Shown piece by piece: positions 8,664-17,858 of a stretch of DNA of 64,000 nucleotides; position 1 is the first letter of the stretch; the number at the start of each line of letters is the position of its first letter. Below the pieces are notes generated by a model that saw only the letters and a program-made list of their open reading frames with translations, was not told the origin of the DNA and did no database searches. Position numbers and translations under genes: made by a program. The stretch comes from Mesorhizobium temperatum (lineage in GTDB: Bacteria > Pseudomonadota > Alphaproteobacteria > Rhizobiales > Rhizobiaceae): positions 62,001 through 126,000 of the forward strand of contig NZ_NPKJ01000015.1 in assembly GCF_002284575.1 (NCBI RefSeq), read 5' to 3'.

Positions 8664-9596
8664 CTAACCAGTGTAGCAACGATCTGAATTGAGGCCGTGT
8701 GTGACGTAGGGCGTGAACGACGCGAGCATAAGCGACAAGCTGACAAAATCTCTCATATCAAGATTTCGCAGAACTCCTTGCGGACTTCCAGCGTGTCCCA
8801 GGCCAGGATAGTTCGACCGAAAGCCGTAGAGCTTTTTACCCAGCTCTTTTACTGAGGCATGTGGCCAATCTAGCTGATTGCACATCGAGCCAAGCGTAGT
8901 CTCTGTAACCCCTGGACATTTTCCACCTAGACCCTCCAACAGATTGAACTGTTTTTGCAAACAAGTCTTTATTCGCGCTTGAGTCCTCTCAGCTCGTAAA
9001 TCGCTGAACGCCTCCTCAAACTCCCCCATCAATGTGTTGAGGTGAGCATCTAAGGCTGTGATCGCTTTCACCTCATTCATCAATTTGGAAAATAAACCAG
9101 GAATAGTTGCGTGCAAGGAGAATTGCCCACGTAACTCATATCTCAAATTGAACTTCTTTAGAAATGCTATGACCAGACCGCGGTAGTGATCGGCGAGCCC
9201 AACGATTCCCAGCTCGATTAGTGTTTTGTGCGCTCGCTCCAAGAATTCAAGAGCATCCGTTTCATCCCCGATATCTCGTAGCATCGCTTTGAAGAATGGC
9301 TTCGCCAATGCCTCGGAAGAAAGCGCAGTCTCATATCTATCGCGTTCCGTCGCGTATCGCTCCAATTCCAGTTCGTAAACATCCCGAGCTTGGATCGCAG
9401 CAGTGTCAACCAAGTTGCCCTCTTGGTCAAATGCCACTGGCGGTGGAGTCGCCGGGGCGGTCGGATGTTTGGGGAGAGGCGCTATCCCGTCAACCAACAT
9501 GACGAATAAATCGTCGGGTGCAGCCGAACTTTTTTTGAGGCGCTGCCAAATCTCTGGCCAAGTGCTCGGCCATATCGGAAGAAGCTCGGAGTTCAT
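8664..9596 (-). CDS. Unknown 310-aa protein inserted between hsdS and hsdR
   Basis: The start overlaps the hsdS stop by four bases (ATGA, 9593-9596) and the stop is 7 nt from hsdR, so it is made with the restriction complex. A Pro-rich stretch near residues 43-53 and a charged coiled-coil segment (YELELERYATERDRYE) precede a helical middle. The end, with FRSNYPGLGHAGSP and a helix, faintly resembles the C-terminal domain of abortive-infection proteins; this is a weak impression only. No catalytic motif is recognised. It could be an accessory immunity protein, an anti-toxin-like control or an Abi effector. Its base composition is visibly more AT-rich than hsdR and hsdM, suggesting it joined the operon separately. 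Confidence 0.82.
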   Translation of the reverse strand: MNSELLPIWPSTWPEIWQRLKKSSAAPDDLFVMLVDGIAPLPKHPTAPATPPPVAFDQEGNLVDTAAIQARDVYELELERYATERDRYETALSSEALAKPFFKAMLRDIGDETDALEFLERAHKTLIELGIVGLADHYRGLVIAFLKKFNLRYELRGQFSLHATIPGLFSKLMNEVKAITALDAHLNTLMGEFEEAFSDLRAERTQARIKTCLQKQFNLLEGLGGKCPGVTETTLGSMCNQLDWPHASVKELGKKLYGFRSNYPGLGHAGSPQGVLRNLDMRDFVSLSLMLASFTPYVTHGLNSDRCYTG

Positions 9597-10786
9597 GCAA
9601 GCTCTCCGGAAAGGGCATCATGCTGGAGGGACAAAAAAAGAGCGTCAACCTCAACTGACGATGAGATTAGTCGTTTAGCTTCGGCAGACGCAGCTTCGGC
9701 CAACCGAACGAAGCGCCATTGTAAGTCGATCGGGGGAACAATGACGGGAAATTCAGACAGCTGGGTCTTGTTAATCGATGCAATTCCTGTGGTCTGTTTT
9801 GCAACGCTCAAAAAGTAGCTCTTTCCATAAGGACTCCCCACGAGCCAATTCAGAAACAGAGGCAGTATTGCTGCGGACCTAAGCCTCACTCTAAATATGT
9901 GATTTTGATGAATTGCCTCATCTATTTCATTGGCCCAAAGGGTGCCTCGCCCGAGCTTGTCTGGGTCGCCACCTTCGGTCAGTAATAGATCATCTTTCTG
10001 AAGACGATAGCGGACAATTTCACTCTCGGTTGCCTCGATTGATTTGACGTTCGCGAGCTCGAGTCTACGATCTTGAACATTTGCCACTGCTAGGTAGGGG
10101 ACATGCCTTGTCGCTTGTCCATTTAGTTTTCTACCCTTCGTGATGCCTGAACCAATCTCGGCCAGATCGGACAGCGGGATGCGATTCCCCCATTTTGAAA
10201 CGTCATCCCTGGTATGGCCAAACAAGTCAAAAAAAGTCGACTGCGTGAGGCTACCGAGTAATTGGATCGTGCGCTTACGCTTGCGGCGCAGCGCATCCGC
10301 CTTGTCCAGGATCGCCGCGATCCGCTGCTGTTCAGGGATAGGCGGGAGAGGGATTTCGAGCGCCTTGAGATTCTCAATTGGGAAGTTGTCGGCGGTGGTA
10401 GCTCGAACCCATCTGAGCACTATCGGCTCCGCGGCTTTGACAAGATGGGCAACATAATTTGGATCTGCGCGCTTTCCACAGATTAGAGCCTTTATGTCCT
10501 GGTTGATAGCCAACGGTCGGCGCGTAATGCCTATCGGAAGCGTGTGCTTGAGGATTCCGGATCGATTTACCACGAGAATTGAGTTCACTGGAATGAGATT
10601 TGTTGCACTTGCTTTGATAGCTTCCGAAGTGATCTGGTCTTCTGCGCTATCAATCTCCCAACGTTTCATATCCTTCGGCGAAACCCATGGGATCTCACCA
10701 TTCCAGAAGGCAGGATTGGCCTTGGACGGCGTTCCACCACCTTTGATTTCAACCACGTCCCCGAGTGCGACCAAAGGCACAGTCAC
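9593..10786 (-). CDS. hsdS: Type I restriction-modification specificity subunit S
   Basis: The 397-residue DNA-recognition subunit, which positions HsdM and HsdR on a bipartite target. Two target-recognition domains are seen. The first covers about residues 1-145 (EIKGGGTPSKANPAFW, typical opening) and the second about 190-370. The conserved spacer helix between them is PLPPIPEQQRIAAILDKADA followed by an Arg/Lys-rich helix. It overlaps hsdM by ATGA (10783-10786). Base composition is lower in G+C than the flanking hsdM, as is usual for the fast-evolving specificity gene. Confidence 0.95.
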   Translation of the reverse strand: MTVPLVALGDVVEIKGGGTPSKANPAFWNGEIPWVSPKDMKRWEIDSAEDQITSEAIKASATNLIPVNSILVVNRSGILKHTLPIGITRRPLAINQDIKALICGKRADPNYVAHLVKAAEPIVLRWVRATTADNFPIENLKALEIPLPPIPEQQRIAAILDKADALRRKRKRTIQLLGSLTQSTFFDLFGHTRDDVSKWGNRIPLSDLAEIGSGITKGRKLNGQATRHVPYLAVANVQDRRLELANVKSIEATESEIVRYRLQKDDLLLTEGGDPDKLGRGTLWANEIDEAIHQNHIFRVRLRSAAILPLFLNWLVGSPYGKSYFLSVAKQTTGIASINKTQLSEFPVIVPPIDLQWRFVRLAEAASAEAKRLISSSVEVDALFLSLQHDALSGELA

Positions 10787-12357
10787 AGCATCGCCTCCAA
10801 TTCCTCCAGCCCTTCGGTGATCTCCTTGTCCAAGGCCTTCAGTTCGGCGATGATTTCCTTTGGAGGGCGGTGCTCCTGCGCTTCGTGCGCCACTTCTTTG
10901 TAGCGGTTGATCGAAAGGTCGTAGCCGGCGGCAACAATGTCCGCCTTTGGCACACAGAAGCTTTGCGCCGTGCGCAGGCGCTCGCGCTCGGTCCCATTGC
11001 GCTTGGCCCAGCGCGCGGCGATGTCGGGCAAATTGTTCTTCGCCAATTCCTCATCGGTTAGCGTCAGATTAGTGAAATGGCTGGCTTCCTCGTAGCCAGG
11101 CGTTGCGCCGAGCTTTTCGCCAGGCAAAAGCGGCGTGCGCTTGTCGTCCAGCGAAAAACCGTCGGCCTGACAATCGTAGAACCAGACATGACCGGTGCCG
11201 CCGGAGTTGGTTTTCGTGAACAGGACAATCGCCGTCGAGACACCCGCATAGGGCCTAAATACACCGGACGGCAGCTTGACGATACCGTCAAGCCTGTGAT
11301 CTTCGACCAGCATGCGGCGTATCTCCTTATGTGCGGTAGACGAGCCGAACAGAACGCCATCCGGCACGATCACCGCCGCGCGACCGCCCGACTTTAGCAG
11401 CTTCAGGAACAGCGCCATGAACAGCAGCTCGGTCTTCTTGGTCTTGACGATCGATAGAAGATCCTTGGCCGCGGTCTCGTAGTCTAGGGAGCCGGCAAAG
11501 GGCGGGTTGGCGAGTACCAAGCTGTAGCGGTCGGAATCGCCCGCGTGCTCCTGCGCCAATGAATCCTTGTAGCGGATGTCAGGATTGTCGACGCCGTGCA
11601 GAGTCATGTTCATCGAACCGATGCGCAGCATCGTCTGGTCGAAATCGAACCCGTGGAACATTTCCTCGTGGAAGTGGTCGCGACTCTCCTGGTCGTGGAA
11701 CATCTTAGGATGGCTGTCGCGCAAATATTCGCCGGCGGCGACGAGGAAGCCGCAGGTGCCGCACGCCGGATCGCAGATAATGTCCTTCGGCGTCGGCGCT
11801 GTCATCTCGACCATCAGCGCGATGATGTGGCGCGGCGTGCGGAACTGGCCGTTCTGGCCGGCGCTGGCGATCTTCGACAGCATGTATTCGTACAGATCGC
11901 CCTTGGTATCGCGGTCATGCATCGGCAGCTTGTCGATGAGGTCGACCACCTTCACCAGCAGCGCCGGCGAAGGGATAGTGAAGCGTGCACCCTTCATATG
12001 CGTCGCGTGCGCAGTACCGTCCTCGGCCATGGTGCGCAGGAATGGGAAGACGTGTTCTGACATGGTGCTGAACATCGTGCCCGCATCGCTGTTCTTCAGC
12101 CGCGACCAGCGCATGTCCGCGTAGGCAACGCCACCTTCCTCGCCGATGCCGTCCTTGCCATCTTTGAAGATGCGCCGGCGCATGGGCTGGCCGGTCCGCG
12201 TCGAGCGGTTTTCCTCAAGCTGCTCCGCCTCGTCCAGCCCGCGCATGAAAAGCAAATATGTGATCTGCTCAATCACCTCGAGCGGATTGGCGATGCCACC
12301 CGCCCAGAAGGCGTTCCAGACGGCATCGATTTTAGAGCGAAGTTCACCTGTGATCAT
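10783..12357 (-). CDS. hsdM: Type I restriction-modification methyltransferase subunit M
   Basis: A 524-residue N6-adenine methyltransferase that protects host DNA. The N-terminal HsdM domain (IEQITYLLFMRGLDE) is followed by the SAM-binding motif I DPACGTCGFL near residue 200 and the catalytic motif IV NPPF in VLANPPFAGS near residue 287. The C-terminal helices fit the family, and the length matches common HsdM proteins. It is the first gene of the four-gene operon; the ATG at 12357 starts MITGELRSKIDAVWNAFW. The promoter must lie in the 12358-12450 region. Confidence 0.96.
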   Translation of the reverse strand: MITGELRSKIDAVWNAFWAGGIANPLEVIEQITYLLFMRGLDEAEQLEENRSTRTGQPMRRRIFKDGKDGIGEEGGVAYADMRWSRLKNSDAGTMFSTMSEHVFPFLRTMAEDGTAHATHMKGARFTIPSPALLVKVVDLIDKLPMHDRDTKGDLYEYMLSKIASAGQNGQFRTPRHIIALMVEMTAPTPKDIICDPACGTCGFLVAAGEYLRDSHPKMFHDQESRDHFHEEMFHGFDFDQTMLRIGSMNMTLHGVDNPDIRYKDSLAQEHAGDSDRYSLVLANPPFAGSLDYETAAKDLLSIVKTKKTELLFMALFLKLLKSGGRAAVIVPDGVLFGSSTAHKEIRRMLVEDHRLDGIVKLPSGVFRPYAGVSTAIVLFTKTNSGGTGHVWFYDCQADGFSLDDKRTPLLPGEKLGATPGYEEASHFTNLTLTDEELAKNNLPDIAARWAKRNGTERERLRTAQSFCVPKADIVAAGYDLSINRYKEVAHEAQEHRPPKEIIAELKALDKEITEGLEELEAML

Positions 12358-12484
12358 TCAATTCCTCAAATCCGGACCATTGTTTGCCGAAGCTGTCAGG
12401 CTGGTGGGCCTACGATCGATTCGCTTATAAATCTATTTGCAGTAAGCAGTCTTGCGTCTTGGGCGCGCTATCCTCATTTTCATC

Positions 12485-12886
12485 ATGTCGCTGTGGAGGA
12501 TGACGCCTGTGCCCATTTTGGATTTTATGACTGGAAATCCCATTACTGGCGTCCTGCAAAGGGGCGACAGAGGACGCCGCTACCAAAGTATCTTGAATGG
12601 TCTCACGCCGACGGAGCTGCAAGGCGTCAGAACAGCGCTCGATGCCAAAATCAGCGGAGATGACATCCATACCGCAGGCTGGATGCCAGGCAGTAATTGG
12701 CTCAACACGCCCTTCTGGCCAATATACGCTGGACCTGCTCAACGCGATTTTAGCTGGGCCGGATTGATGTTCGGCTTATTGGTATGGGAGGCATTCGAAC
12801 GCCACCCGGGCGACTGGTTGACCGGAAAATTTGAGATAAACGGCGTTGATATCGGCAGCCGCACGTACTGGCGACGCCGATATTGA
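12485..12886 (+). CDS. Hypothetical protein, about 133 aa
   Basis: An open frame divergent from hsdM and ending 141 bp before tRNA-Arg. The central part (NGLTPTELQGVRTALDAKI, then SNWLNTPFWPIY and WAGLMFGLLVWEAFERHPGDW) reads like a real, partly hydrophobic domain with a tryptophan-rich middle, but no family is recognised. The start is uncertain: TTG 12452, ATG 12485 and ATG 12500 are all possible, and none has a well-spaced ribosome site. An overlapping minus-strand frame (12425-12742) is less convincing. Confidence 0.45.
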   Translation: MSLWRMTPVPILDFMTGNPITGVLQRGDRGRRYQSILNGLTPTELQGVRTALDAKISGDDIHTAGWMPGSNWLNTPFWPIYAGPAQRDFSWAGLMFGLLVWEAFERHPGDWLTGKFEINGVDIGSRTYWRRRY

Positions 12887-13027
12887 CCCCGCTCCCACCC
12901 CTCGTTCTTAGTTCTTAGAAGGCTGCGTTGGTCCATTTCGACGTTGATGCGCATTCCGGCTTCCGCTAAGAAGCCGTGGCTGGCCGGTTTACCGGCTGGT
13001 TCGTTTTCCGGATCGTCGATCCTGAAG

Positions 13028-13104
<77 letters not shown>

Positions 13105-13205
13105 ATCTTTTCCCTGAAAAAACAGGGACTTAGAGACGCCTCCCCACCCCTAAGAATGCTCCTTTCTACAGCCAGTCACAATCTGGTCACAAGGAGCAAC
13201 GCCAC

Positions 13206-14231
13206 ATGGCCTCGATACGCAAACGAAACGACAAATGGCAGGCACAAGTCCGACGCATTGGACATGCCCCAAGAACCAAAAGCTTCATCAACCGAGCCGA
13301 CGCACTGCGCTGGATACGGCAGACTGAGCTTGAACTTGATCGGACGTCACTCGCTTACGATCCGGCTACATTAGATCGTACCACCGTTGCGGACCTCCTA
13401 CGCAAATATGTGCGGGATGTCACACCGGGAAAGCGCGGGCATGCTTCGGAAGCCAAACGGATAGAGGTTTTCCTTCGATACGACTGGGCCAAATTGACTT
13501 TGGCACGGATCACCCCACAGGTCTTCACCCGGCATAGGGACCAGCGGCTTAGAGAGGTTGAGGCCGGGACGGTCATACGGGAACTGGGCCTGCTGCGTAC
13601 CGTGTTTGAGGTTGCACGGCGGGAATGGGACATACCTTTGCAGGGCAACCCGGTTGCCAATGTGCGCAAGCCCAAGGCCGCTAGCGGACGGAACAGACGG
13701 CTTCGAGCAGACGAGCTTACGGCACTCCTAGCTGCTTGTTCTAATGGCCGAACCGCTTGGTTGGAGCCGGGCATCAGACTTGCAATCGAAACCGGCATGC
13801 GCCGTGGCGAACTTCTCAACATGCGGTGTGCAGATCTCGACCTTGCCAACGGCCTGCTTTCGATACCGGAAACAAAGACCGACATACCACGCACCATTCC
13901 TCTGTCAGACAATGCGGTGCTGATACTGCGCAGCTTGCAGGACACGGGCACAGACGACCGATTGCTTCCGGTCACGGCAAATGCCTTCCGCCTCGCTTGG
14001 GAACGGTGCAAGCGAAGGGCATCGAAAACCATACCGGGAATCACGGACCTTAGATTTCATGACCTACGGCACGAGGCTGTAAGCCGATTTTTTGAGTTGG
14101 GTTTGAGCGTGCCGGAGGTAGCAGCCATCAGCGGGCACAAAGACCCAAGGATGCTGTTCCGGTACACGCATCTCAAGCCGGAAGACATCGTGGTGAAACT
14201 TAGGAATGCCAGCCAGCAGGTGGCAGCATGA
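13206..14231 (+). CDS. int: Tyrosine-type site-specific recombinase (integrase)
   Basis: A 341-residue integrase that inserts and, with help, excises the island at tRNA-Arg. The N-terminal arm- and core-binding domains span about residues 1-165. The catalytic domain shows the Arg box ETGMRRGEL near residue 197, then HDLRHEAVSRFFELG (His and Arg), SGHKD (second His) and RYTHL with the nucleophile Tyr near 320. It begins 101 bp after attL and reads away from the tRNA. Its stop overlaps the start of the next gene by ATGA, so the pair is coupled. Confidence 0.96.
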   Translation: MASIRKRNDKWQAQVRRIGHAPRTKSFINRADALRWIRQTELELDRTSLAYDPATLDRTTVADLLRKYVRDVTPGKRGHASEAKRIEVFLRYDWAKLTLARITPQVFTRHRDQRLREVEAGTVIRELGLLRTVFEVARREWDIPLQGNPVANVRKPKAASGRNRRLRADELTALLAACSNGRTAWLEPGIRLAIETGMRRGELLNMRCADLDLANGLLSIPETKTDIPRTIPLSDNAVLILRSLQDTGTDDRLLPVTANAFRLAWERCKRRASKTIPGITDLRFHDLRHEAVSRFFELGLSVPEVAAISGHKDPRMLFRYTHLKPEDIVVKLRNASQQVAA

Positions 14232-14623
14232 CCAACAGAGCACTCGTGATGCCTGACTACGTTGCCGAGTTGGTGAAGCTATGTCTGGCGCAGCTTAGAT
14301 TGGTTCCATCAGACGAACATAAGGACATCATAACCGCATCGCTTCGCTACGAAGACGGGACCGAGCTTTCAGTTGTCGTCATGTGTTTAGCTGAGAGAAG
14401 TTGGTTTCGTGAAAAGCCAATCGTGGGTGTTTCGATAGCGAAGTTGGATGCCAGCATGAGGGCGACAGAAATTCATTTGCAGGAAGTGATGCCAGTTCCC
14501 TACGGTCCTAGTGATCTGCAGTTTCTGCTGGCGCTAAACACCAATATCCGGGCTATGGCCTGGGCCCTCGCAGCGGTGGGCGGCATGGGAGAATGTGTGG
14601 AACTACCCAGGCCGTCCAGGTGA
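14228..14623 (+). CDS. Unknown small protein coupled to the integrase
   Basis: A 131-residue protein starting at ATG 14228 inside the integrase stop. It shows a mixed alpha/beta pattern (RYEDGTELSVVVMCLAER) and a conserved-looking end (LQFLLALNTNIRAMAWAL). It has no obvious helix-turn-helix and no cysteine motif. Its position suggests a partner of the integrase, for example an excision factor, but excisionases are usually shorter and basic. The function is unknown. Confidence 0.65.
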   Translation: MTNRALVMPDYVAELVKLCLAQLRLVPSDEHKDIITASLRYEDGTELSVVVMCLAERSWFREKPIVGVSIAKLDASMRATEIHLQEVMPVPYGPSDLQFLLALNTNIRAMAWALAAVGGMGECVELPRPSR

Positions 14624-14811
14624 CGACCGCAACTTACCCTTGACGAGGTACTTTTCGCTGCTGTCCATCATAAGTGGAAAGTCAGGCCAGGCTTTCGTGG
14701 CCGCTTTATTCCTCCCTATTAGGAAATAACCGGGCTGCTTTTCGAGCGCCTTAATCTCCCTCACTTGTCCCTAAATTACCTTAAGAGCTAACTGCGGGAC
14801 TTTCAGATTTG

Positions 14812-14844
14812 GGCCTGCCGGCTTGTGAGCCGGTGGGCCTTTTT
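14812..14844 (+). terminator. Terminator/attenuator hairpin just upstream of the helicase gene
   Basis: GGCC-tg-CCGGCT, a tgtg loop, then AGCCGG-tg-GGCC followed by TTTTT (14840-14844). The hairpin ends only 23 nt before the ATG at 14868, with the helicase Shine-Dalgarno AAAGGA in between. Either it ends the integrase transcript with the next promoter overlapping it, or it is an attenuator in the helicase leader. Confidence 0.75.
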
Positions 14845-14867
14845 GTTGTCTCAAGAGAAAGGATCAG

Positions 14868-16739
14868 ATGCTCACATCTTTTACAGAACGAATGAAAAGC
14901 TACTGGACAGAATCCCTTGGACTGACTGACTCCAACGCCCTGAACGCAGGGTGGCAACAACTCGCACAAGCCATATGCAGATGCGAAACGAACACGTTGC
15001 GCTGGCAGGTGATCCAGCAGCCTACGGGATCGGGGAAGACTCAAGCCCTGAAAGTTCTGTGCTCTATACAGAACCCAATACAGCACCCAGGCGTGCTCAT
15101 TGTCACAAAGTTCCGAGAGGAAGCGAACAGACTGTCGGAGGGGATCAACAAGCTTGCAGAGTGGAACATGGCTCGCCCGTTCCATCAAGAGGCTCCGGGA
15201 ACGAACGATCAGCTCGCCTTCGCCCCAGTGATTATCACCACACATGCTGCGTACAGGCTGGCTCTAAAGGAGATTGCTGATACTGGCTTGACCCACAAAG
15301 CGAATAGGTTGCTGAGCTATCACGGAGGCAAACGTGGCTGGGTAGTGATCGATGAAGCTTTCGATTGGGCTGATACCTATAGCCTACTCGCCAGCAATCT
15401 GCGGTCTATGTCCGGCGATCTTGTCAGGGCGATGCACGGCGAACTGCGAACTGCCGCCGAGCAATTACTCGATTTTTCGATCAGGCTTACCGATACAGAT
15501 CACGGTCGATCTGATCGAGTGCTCGATGCTGAATGCTTCGACATCTTGGCGTGCATCGATGTCAACGGATTGAAGGCAGGCGTTGCCGGTACCTCGGAGG
15601 ACGCGCTAGCCAAATCAATCGAACACAGACTGGCTACGAAAACCGAGCCTGCGTCGCGTATCGAGAGGTCATCCAAGAAACAATATCTCGATCAACTGGA
15701 CCAGTTGCAGACTATCGCCCGTATCGGCCACGGGTGGACGAGCAGACGCGGTGGGCGGACCCTGTTACACGGTTCCAGATCGCTCATCGGTGTCGACGGA
15801 ATGCGCGGCGTCATTCTCGATGCAACAGCGGGCATAGATCCCGCTTATGCTGTCATGGGGCATCATGTTGACGTGCTGCCAAGGCCACTGGGAATACGAA
15901 CCTACCGGAATGTTACCCTACACGTCTCTTACGGACATAAGGTCGGTAAGGAGCACCTTGCACACAACGCGGGGAGAGAATGGGCTACCGTCTGGGGCGA
16001 TTTGTCGAAACGACTATCTGGAAAGCACATCCTTGTCTGCGCGCACAAAGACGCCCTGCCTGACATCGAACAGTACGGACCGAAAGACGGGTGCGTTCAT
16101 TTTGACAACTGGGGCAACCTCGACGGCAGGAACGATTGGAACAGATGCGAGGCAGCTATTCTGTTCGGCCTGCCCTATCTGGATGACATAGAACCTGCCC
16201 AGAGGTTCATTGCGCATCAGGGTCAGCAATCGGACGAATGGTTCCGCGGAAGTCGCAAGTACGAAGAGCACGCAGACATACGGACTGCACTTGGCGATGG
16301 CTTCATAGCTAGAAGCGTAGTCCAGGCCATAAATCGCATCCAATGCCGAAACGCAATTGATGCCGAGGGCAATTGTTACCCTACGAGCATCTACCTGCTC
16401 TTGCCCAGCGGCAACACGGGCATGGCCGTTCTACGAGCAATCCAACAGCAGATGCCAGGCATACAGTTAGCGGAATGGCTATCAGGCGCCACGAAGCGGA
16501 AGGCCCGCAAGGTACCGACTGAGATCAAACTGACCAATCACTTCGAGAATGCGGACCCCGGCTACTACCCGAAATCTGAAATCGTAAAGACCCTACAGAT
16601 CAATCCTTCCAGCTTGGAACGGGTCACTGCCAAGCTACGCCAACAATCGTCAGTGTTGGCTGGAAAGCTGGAAGCATACGGAGTCCGCTACCACACCCAG
16701 ACCGGGCGCGGAAAGGAGGCGTATTTCATCAAACAATGA
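14868..16739 (+). CDS. SF2 helicase-like ATPase (DEAD/DEAH-type), island-encoded
   Basis: A 623-residue protein with helicase motifs: Walker A QPTGSGKT at about residues 51-58, a motif Ia-like VLIVTKFREE, the Walker B variant VVIDEAFDW near residue 162, ILDATAGID in the second RecA-like half, and a motif VI-like QAINRIQCR near residue 484. The end (PKSEIVKTLQINPSSLERVTAKL) looks like a winged-helix. No nuclease domain is seen in it. It shares a transcription unit with the HNH gene, 9 nt downstream. It may be a replication helicase of a satellite-like element or the motor of a defence system. The ATG at 14868 has AAAGGA upstream. Confidence 0.85.
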   Translation: MLTSFTERMKSYWTESLGLTDSNALNAGWQQLAQAICRCETNTLRWQVIQQPTGSGKTQALKVLCSIQNPIQHPGVLIVTKFREEANRLSEGINKLAEWNMARPFHQEAPGTNDQLAFAPVIITTHAAYRLALKEIADTGLTHKANRLLSYHGGKRGWVVIDEAFDWADTYSLLASNLRSMSGDLVRAMHGELRTAAEQLLDFSIRLTDTDHGRSDRVLDAECFDILACIDVNGLKAGVAGTSEDALAKSIEHRLATKTEPASRIERSSKKQYLDQLDQLQTIARIGHGWTSRRGGRTLLHGSRSLIGVDGMRGVILDATAGIDPAYAVMGHHVDVLPRPLGIRTYRNVTLHVSYGHKVGKEHLAHNAGREWATVWGDLSKRLSGKHILVCAHKDALPDIEQYGPKDGCVHFDNWGNLDGRNDWNRCEAAILFGLPYLDDIEPAQRFIAHQGQQSDEWFRGSRKYEEHADIRTALGDGFIARSVVQAINRIQCRNAIDAEGNCYPTSIYLLLPSGNTGMAVLRAIQQQMPGIQLAEWLSGATKRKARKVPTEIKLTNHFENADPGYYPKSEIVKTLQINPSSLERVTAKLRQQSSVLAGKLEAYGVRYHTQTGRGKEAYFIKQ

Positions 16740-16748
16740 GGTGAGAGA

Positions 16749-17228
16749 ATGTTGGTACATAGTGCTAGCACGCATGTCGTGCTGAGCAGAACCGAGGCCG
16801 CCATGTGCGGCCTTTCGCGTTTCTATACAGGCGAAATGTGCAGGCAAGGACACCGCTCCGAACGGTATGTCAGCAACCGCCAATGCGTTAAGTGCAACGC
16901 TGAAAAGGCACGAGAGCGAGAGCTTCTAAAGGGCCTCGCAGATCCGTCATTCAGAATGTACAGGAACACACTGCGCCGAACTGGAATGGCACTAAGCGGC
17001 CGCGCTAGTCCGGCACGGGCGGTTGGCTGCGACCACCCAGAGCTACGAGACTACATCGCTCGGCAATTCCGGCCCGGCATGTCTTGGGACCGATATCGTC
17101 AATGGGAGATCGATCACATTGAGCCACTGGCGCGAGCTAGAGGCACGGAAGAGCTTGTGAGGCTCTGCCATTATACCAATTTGCAGCCTCTGTGGCGGCG
17201 AGAGAACCGAATGAAGGGCGGGGCCTAG
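16749..17228 (+). CDS. HNH endonuclease, phage-type with N-terminal zinc knuckle
   Basis: A 159-residue nuclease. The N-terminal half carries MCRQGHRSERYVSNRQCVKC, a CxxGH...CxxC zinc-knuckle seen in phage HNH proteins. The C-terminal half has WEIDHIEPLARARG and TNLQPLWRRENRMKG, giving the DH, N and N residues of the HNH active site. The start at 16749 has GAGGTGAGAG just upstream and lies 9 nt after the helicase stop. Upstream residues LSRTEAAMCGLSRFYTG fit the family, so a start at 16803 is unlikely. It could be a homing-type nuclease or the effector of the helicase next to it. Confidence 0.85.
   Translation: MLVHSASTHVVLSRTEAAMCGLSRFYTGEMCRQGHRSERYVSNRQCVKCNAEKARERELLKGLADPSFRMYRNTLRRTGMALSGRASPARAVGCDHPELRDYIARQFRPGMSWDRYRQWEIDHIEPLARARGTEELVRLCHYTNLQPLWRRENRMKGGA
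16767..16813 (+). other. Twin hairpins with identical CATGT loops
   Basis: AGCACG-CATGT-CGTGCT (16767-16783) and AGGCCGC-CATGT-GCGGCCT (16795-16813) are both perfect and 11 nt apart. They lie within the first codons of the HNH gene. They may be a binding site for the encoded protein or control translation; chance within coding sequence cannot be excluded. Confidence 0.4.
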
Positions 17229-17432
17229 TGCCCCGTCTGTCTCCGCATATCTGTATCTGCGCGTTACGACGCAAGTGTAGCAGGTGGGCGTGACAGGGGC
17301 ACCCACTAGTCAGCTAAGGTACTGATATGTCTATACGCTCAAGGCGAGAAGGAGACACAATGTCTCCCTTTTGTGTCTCACTTGCTTGATTTCCGGATTG
17401 AAAGCTAGACGGTTCATGCGCTGAATTTCGCG

Positions 17433-17858
17433 TCATTGCTTGGGAGGTAAGGTAGCGTACTTAAGTGCTGTGCCAATTGTACCGATTGCTGGCGCGAAAC
17501 TAACGAGCATGGCCACATACGCAAAGTACCACATTAATTTGTATATATCGGCATTTGCTTGCGACGGCGAGACACGGGCAAGCTCACGGAATACAAAGCA
17601 CAGTACGAGCGCCAAAAAGAAAATGCCAATGGAGGTCTTTGCAATCCGCATTAAATAGCGTCCGCCAGAGATAGTCAGAAAAAAAGCGATGATTAGAATT
17701 AAAAAGGTCGAAAGTGCCACGCCAAGGTTAGTTGCTTGGACTTTCCATTGGGGATGTGTCAAGCCAGTGTCGGATAACAATTCGGTCCATTTTGAGACAA
17801 AGATTACAATCCCGCCGGGAACCAGCGTTGTCATGCCGTTGAGCCAATCAAACTTCAC
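17433..17858 (-). CDS. Small membrane protein of unknown function
   Basis: A 141-residue protein with about four hydrophobic segments (TTLVPGGIVIFVSKW, LSTFLILIIAFFLTI, SIGIFFLALVLCFVF and YFAYVAMLVSFAPAIG) and short loops. No family motif is recognised. Its ATG at 17858 overlaps the stop of the preceding gene by four bases, so it is made with the secreted or periplasmic protein encoded at 17855-18716. A membrane anchor or toxin-like role is conceivable but unsupported. Confidence 0.7.
   Translation of the reverse strand: MKFDWLNGMTTLVPGGIVIFVSKWTELLSDTGLTHPQWKVQATNLGVALSTFLILIIAFFLTISGGRYLMRIAKTSIGIFFLALVLCFVFRELARVSPSQANADIYKLMWYFAYVAMLVSFAPAIGTIGTALKYATLPPKQ

Noticed and set aside
12425..12742. 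105-codon minus-strand frame next to hsdM
   Set aside because: Overlaps the more protein-like plus frame at 12485-12886 and shows no recognisable motif or ribosome site.
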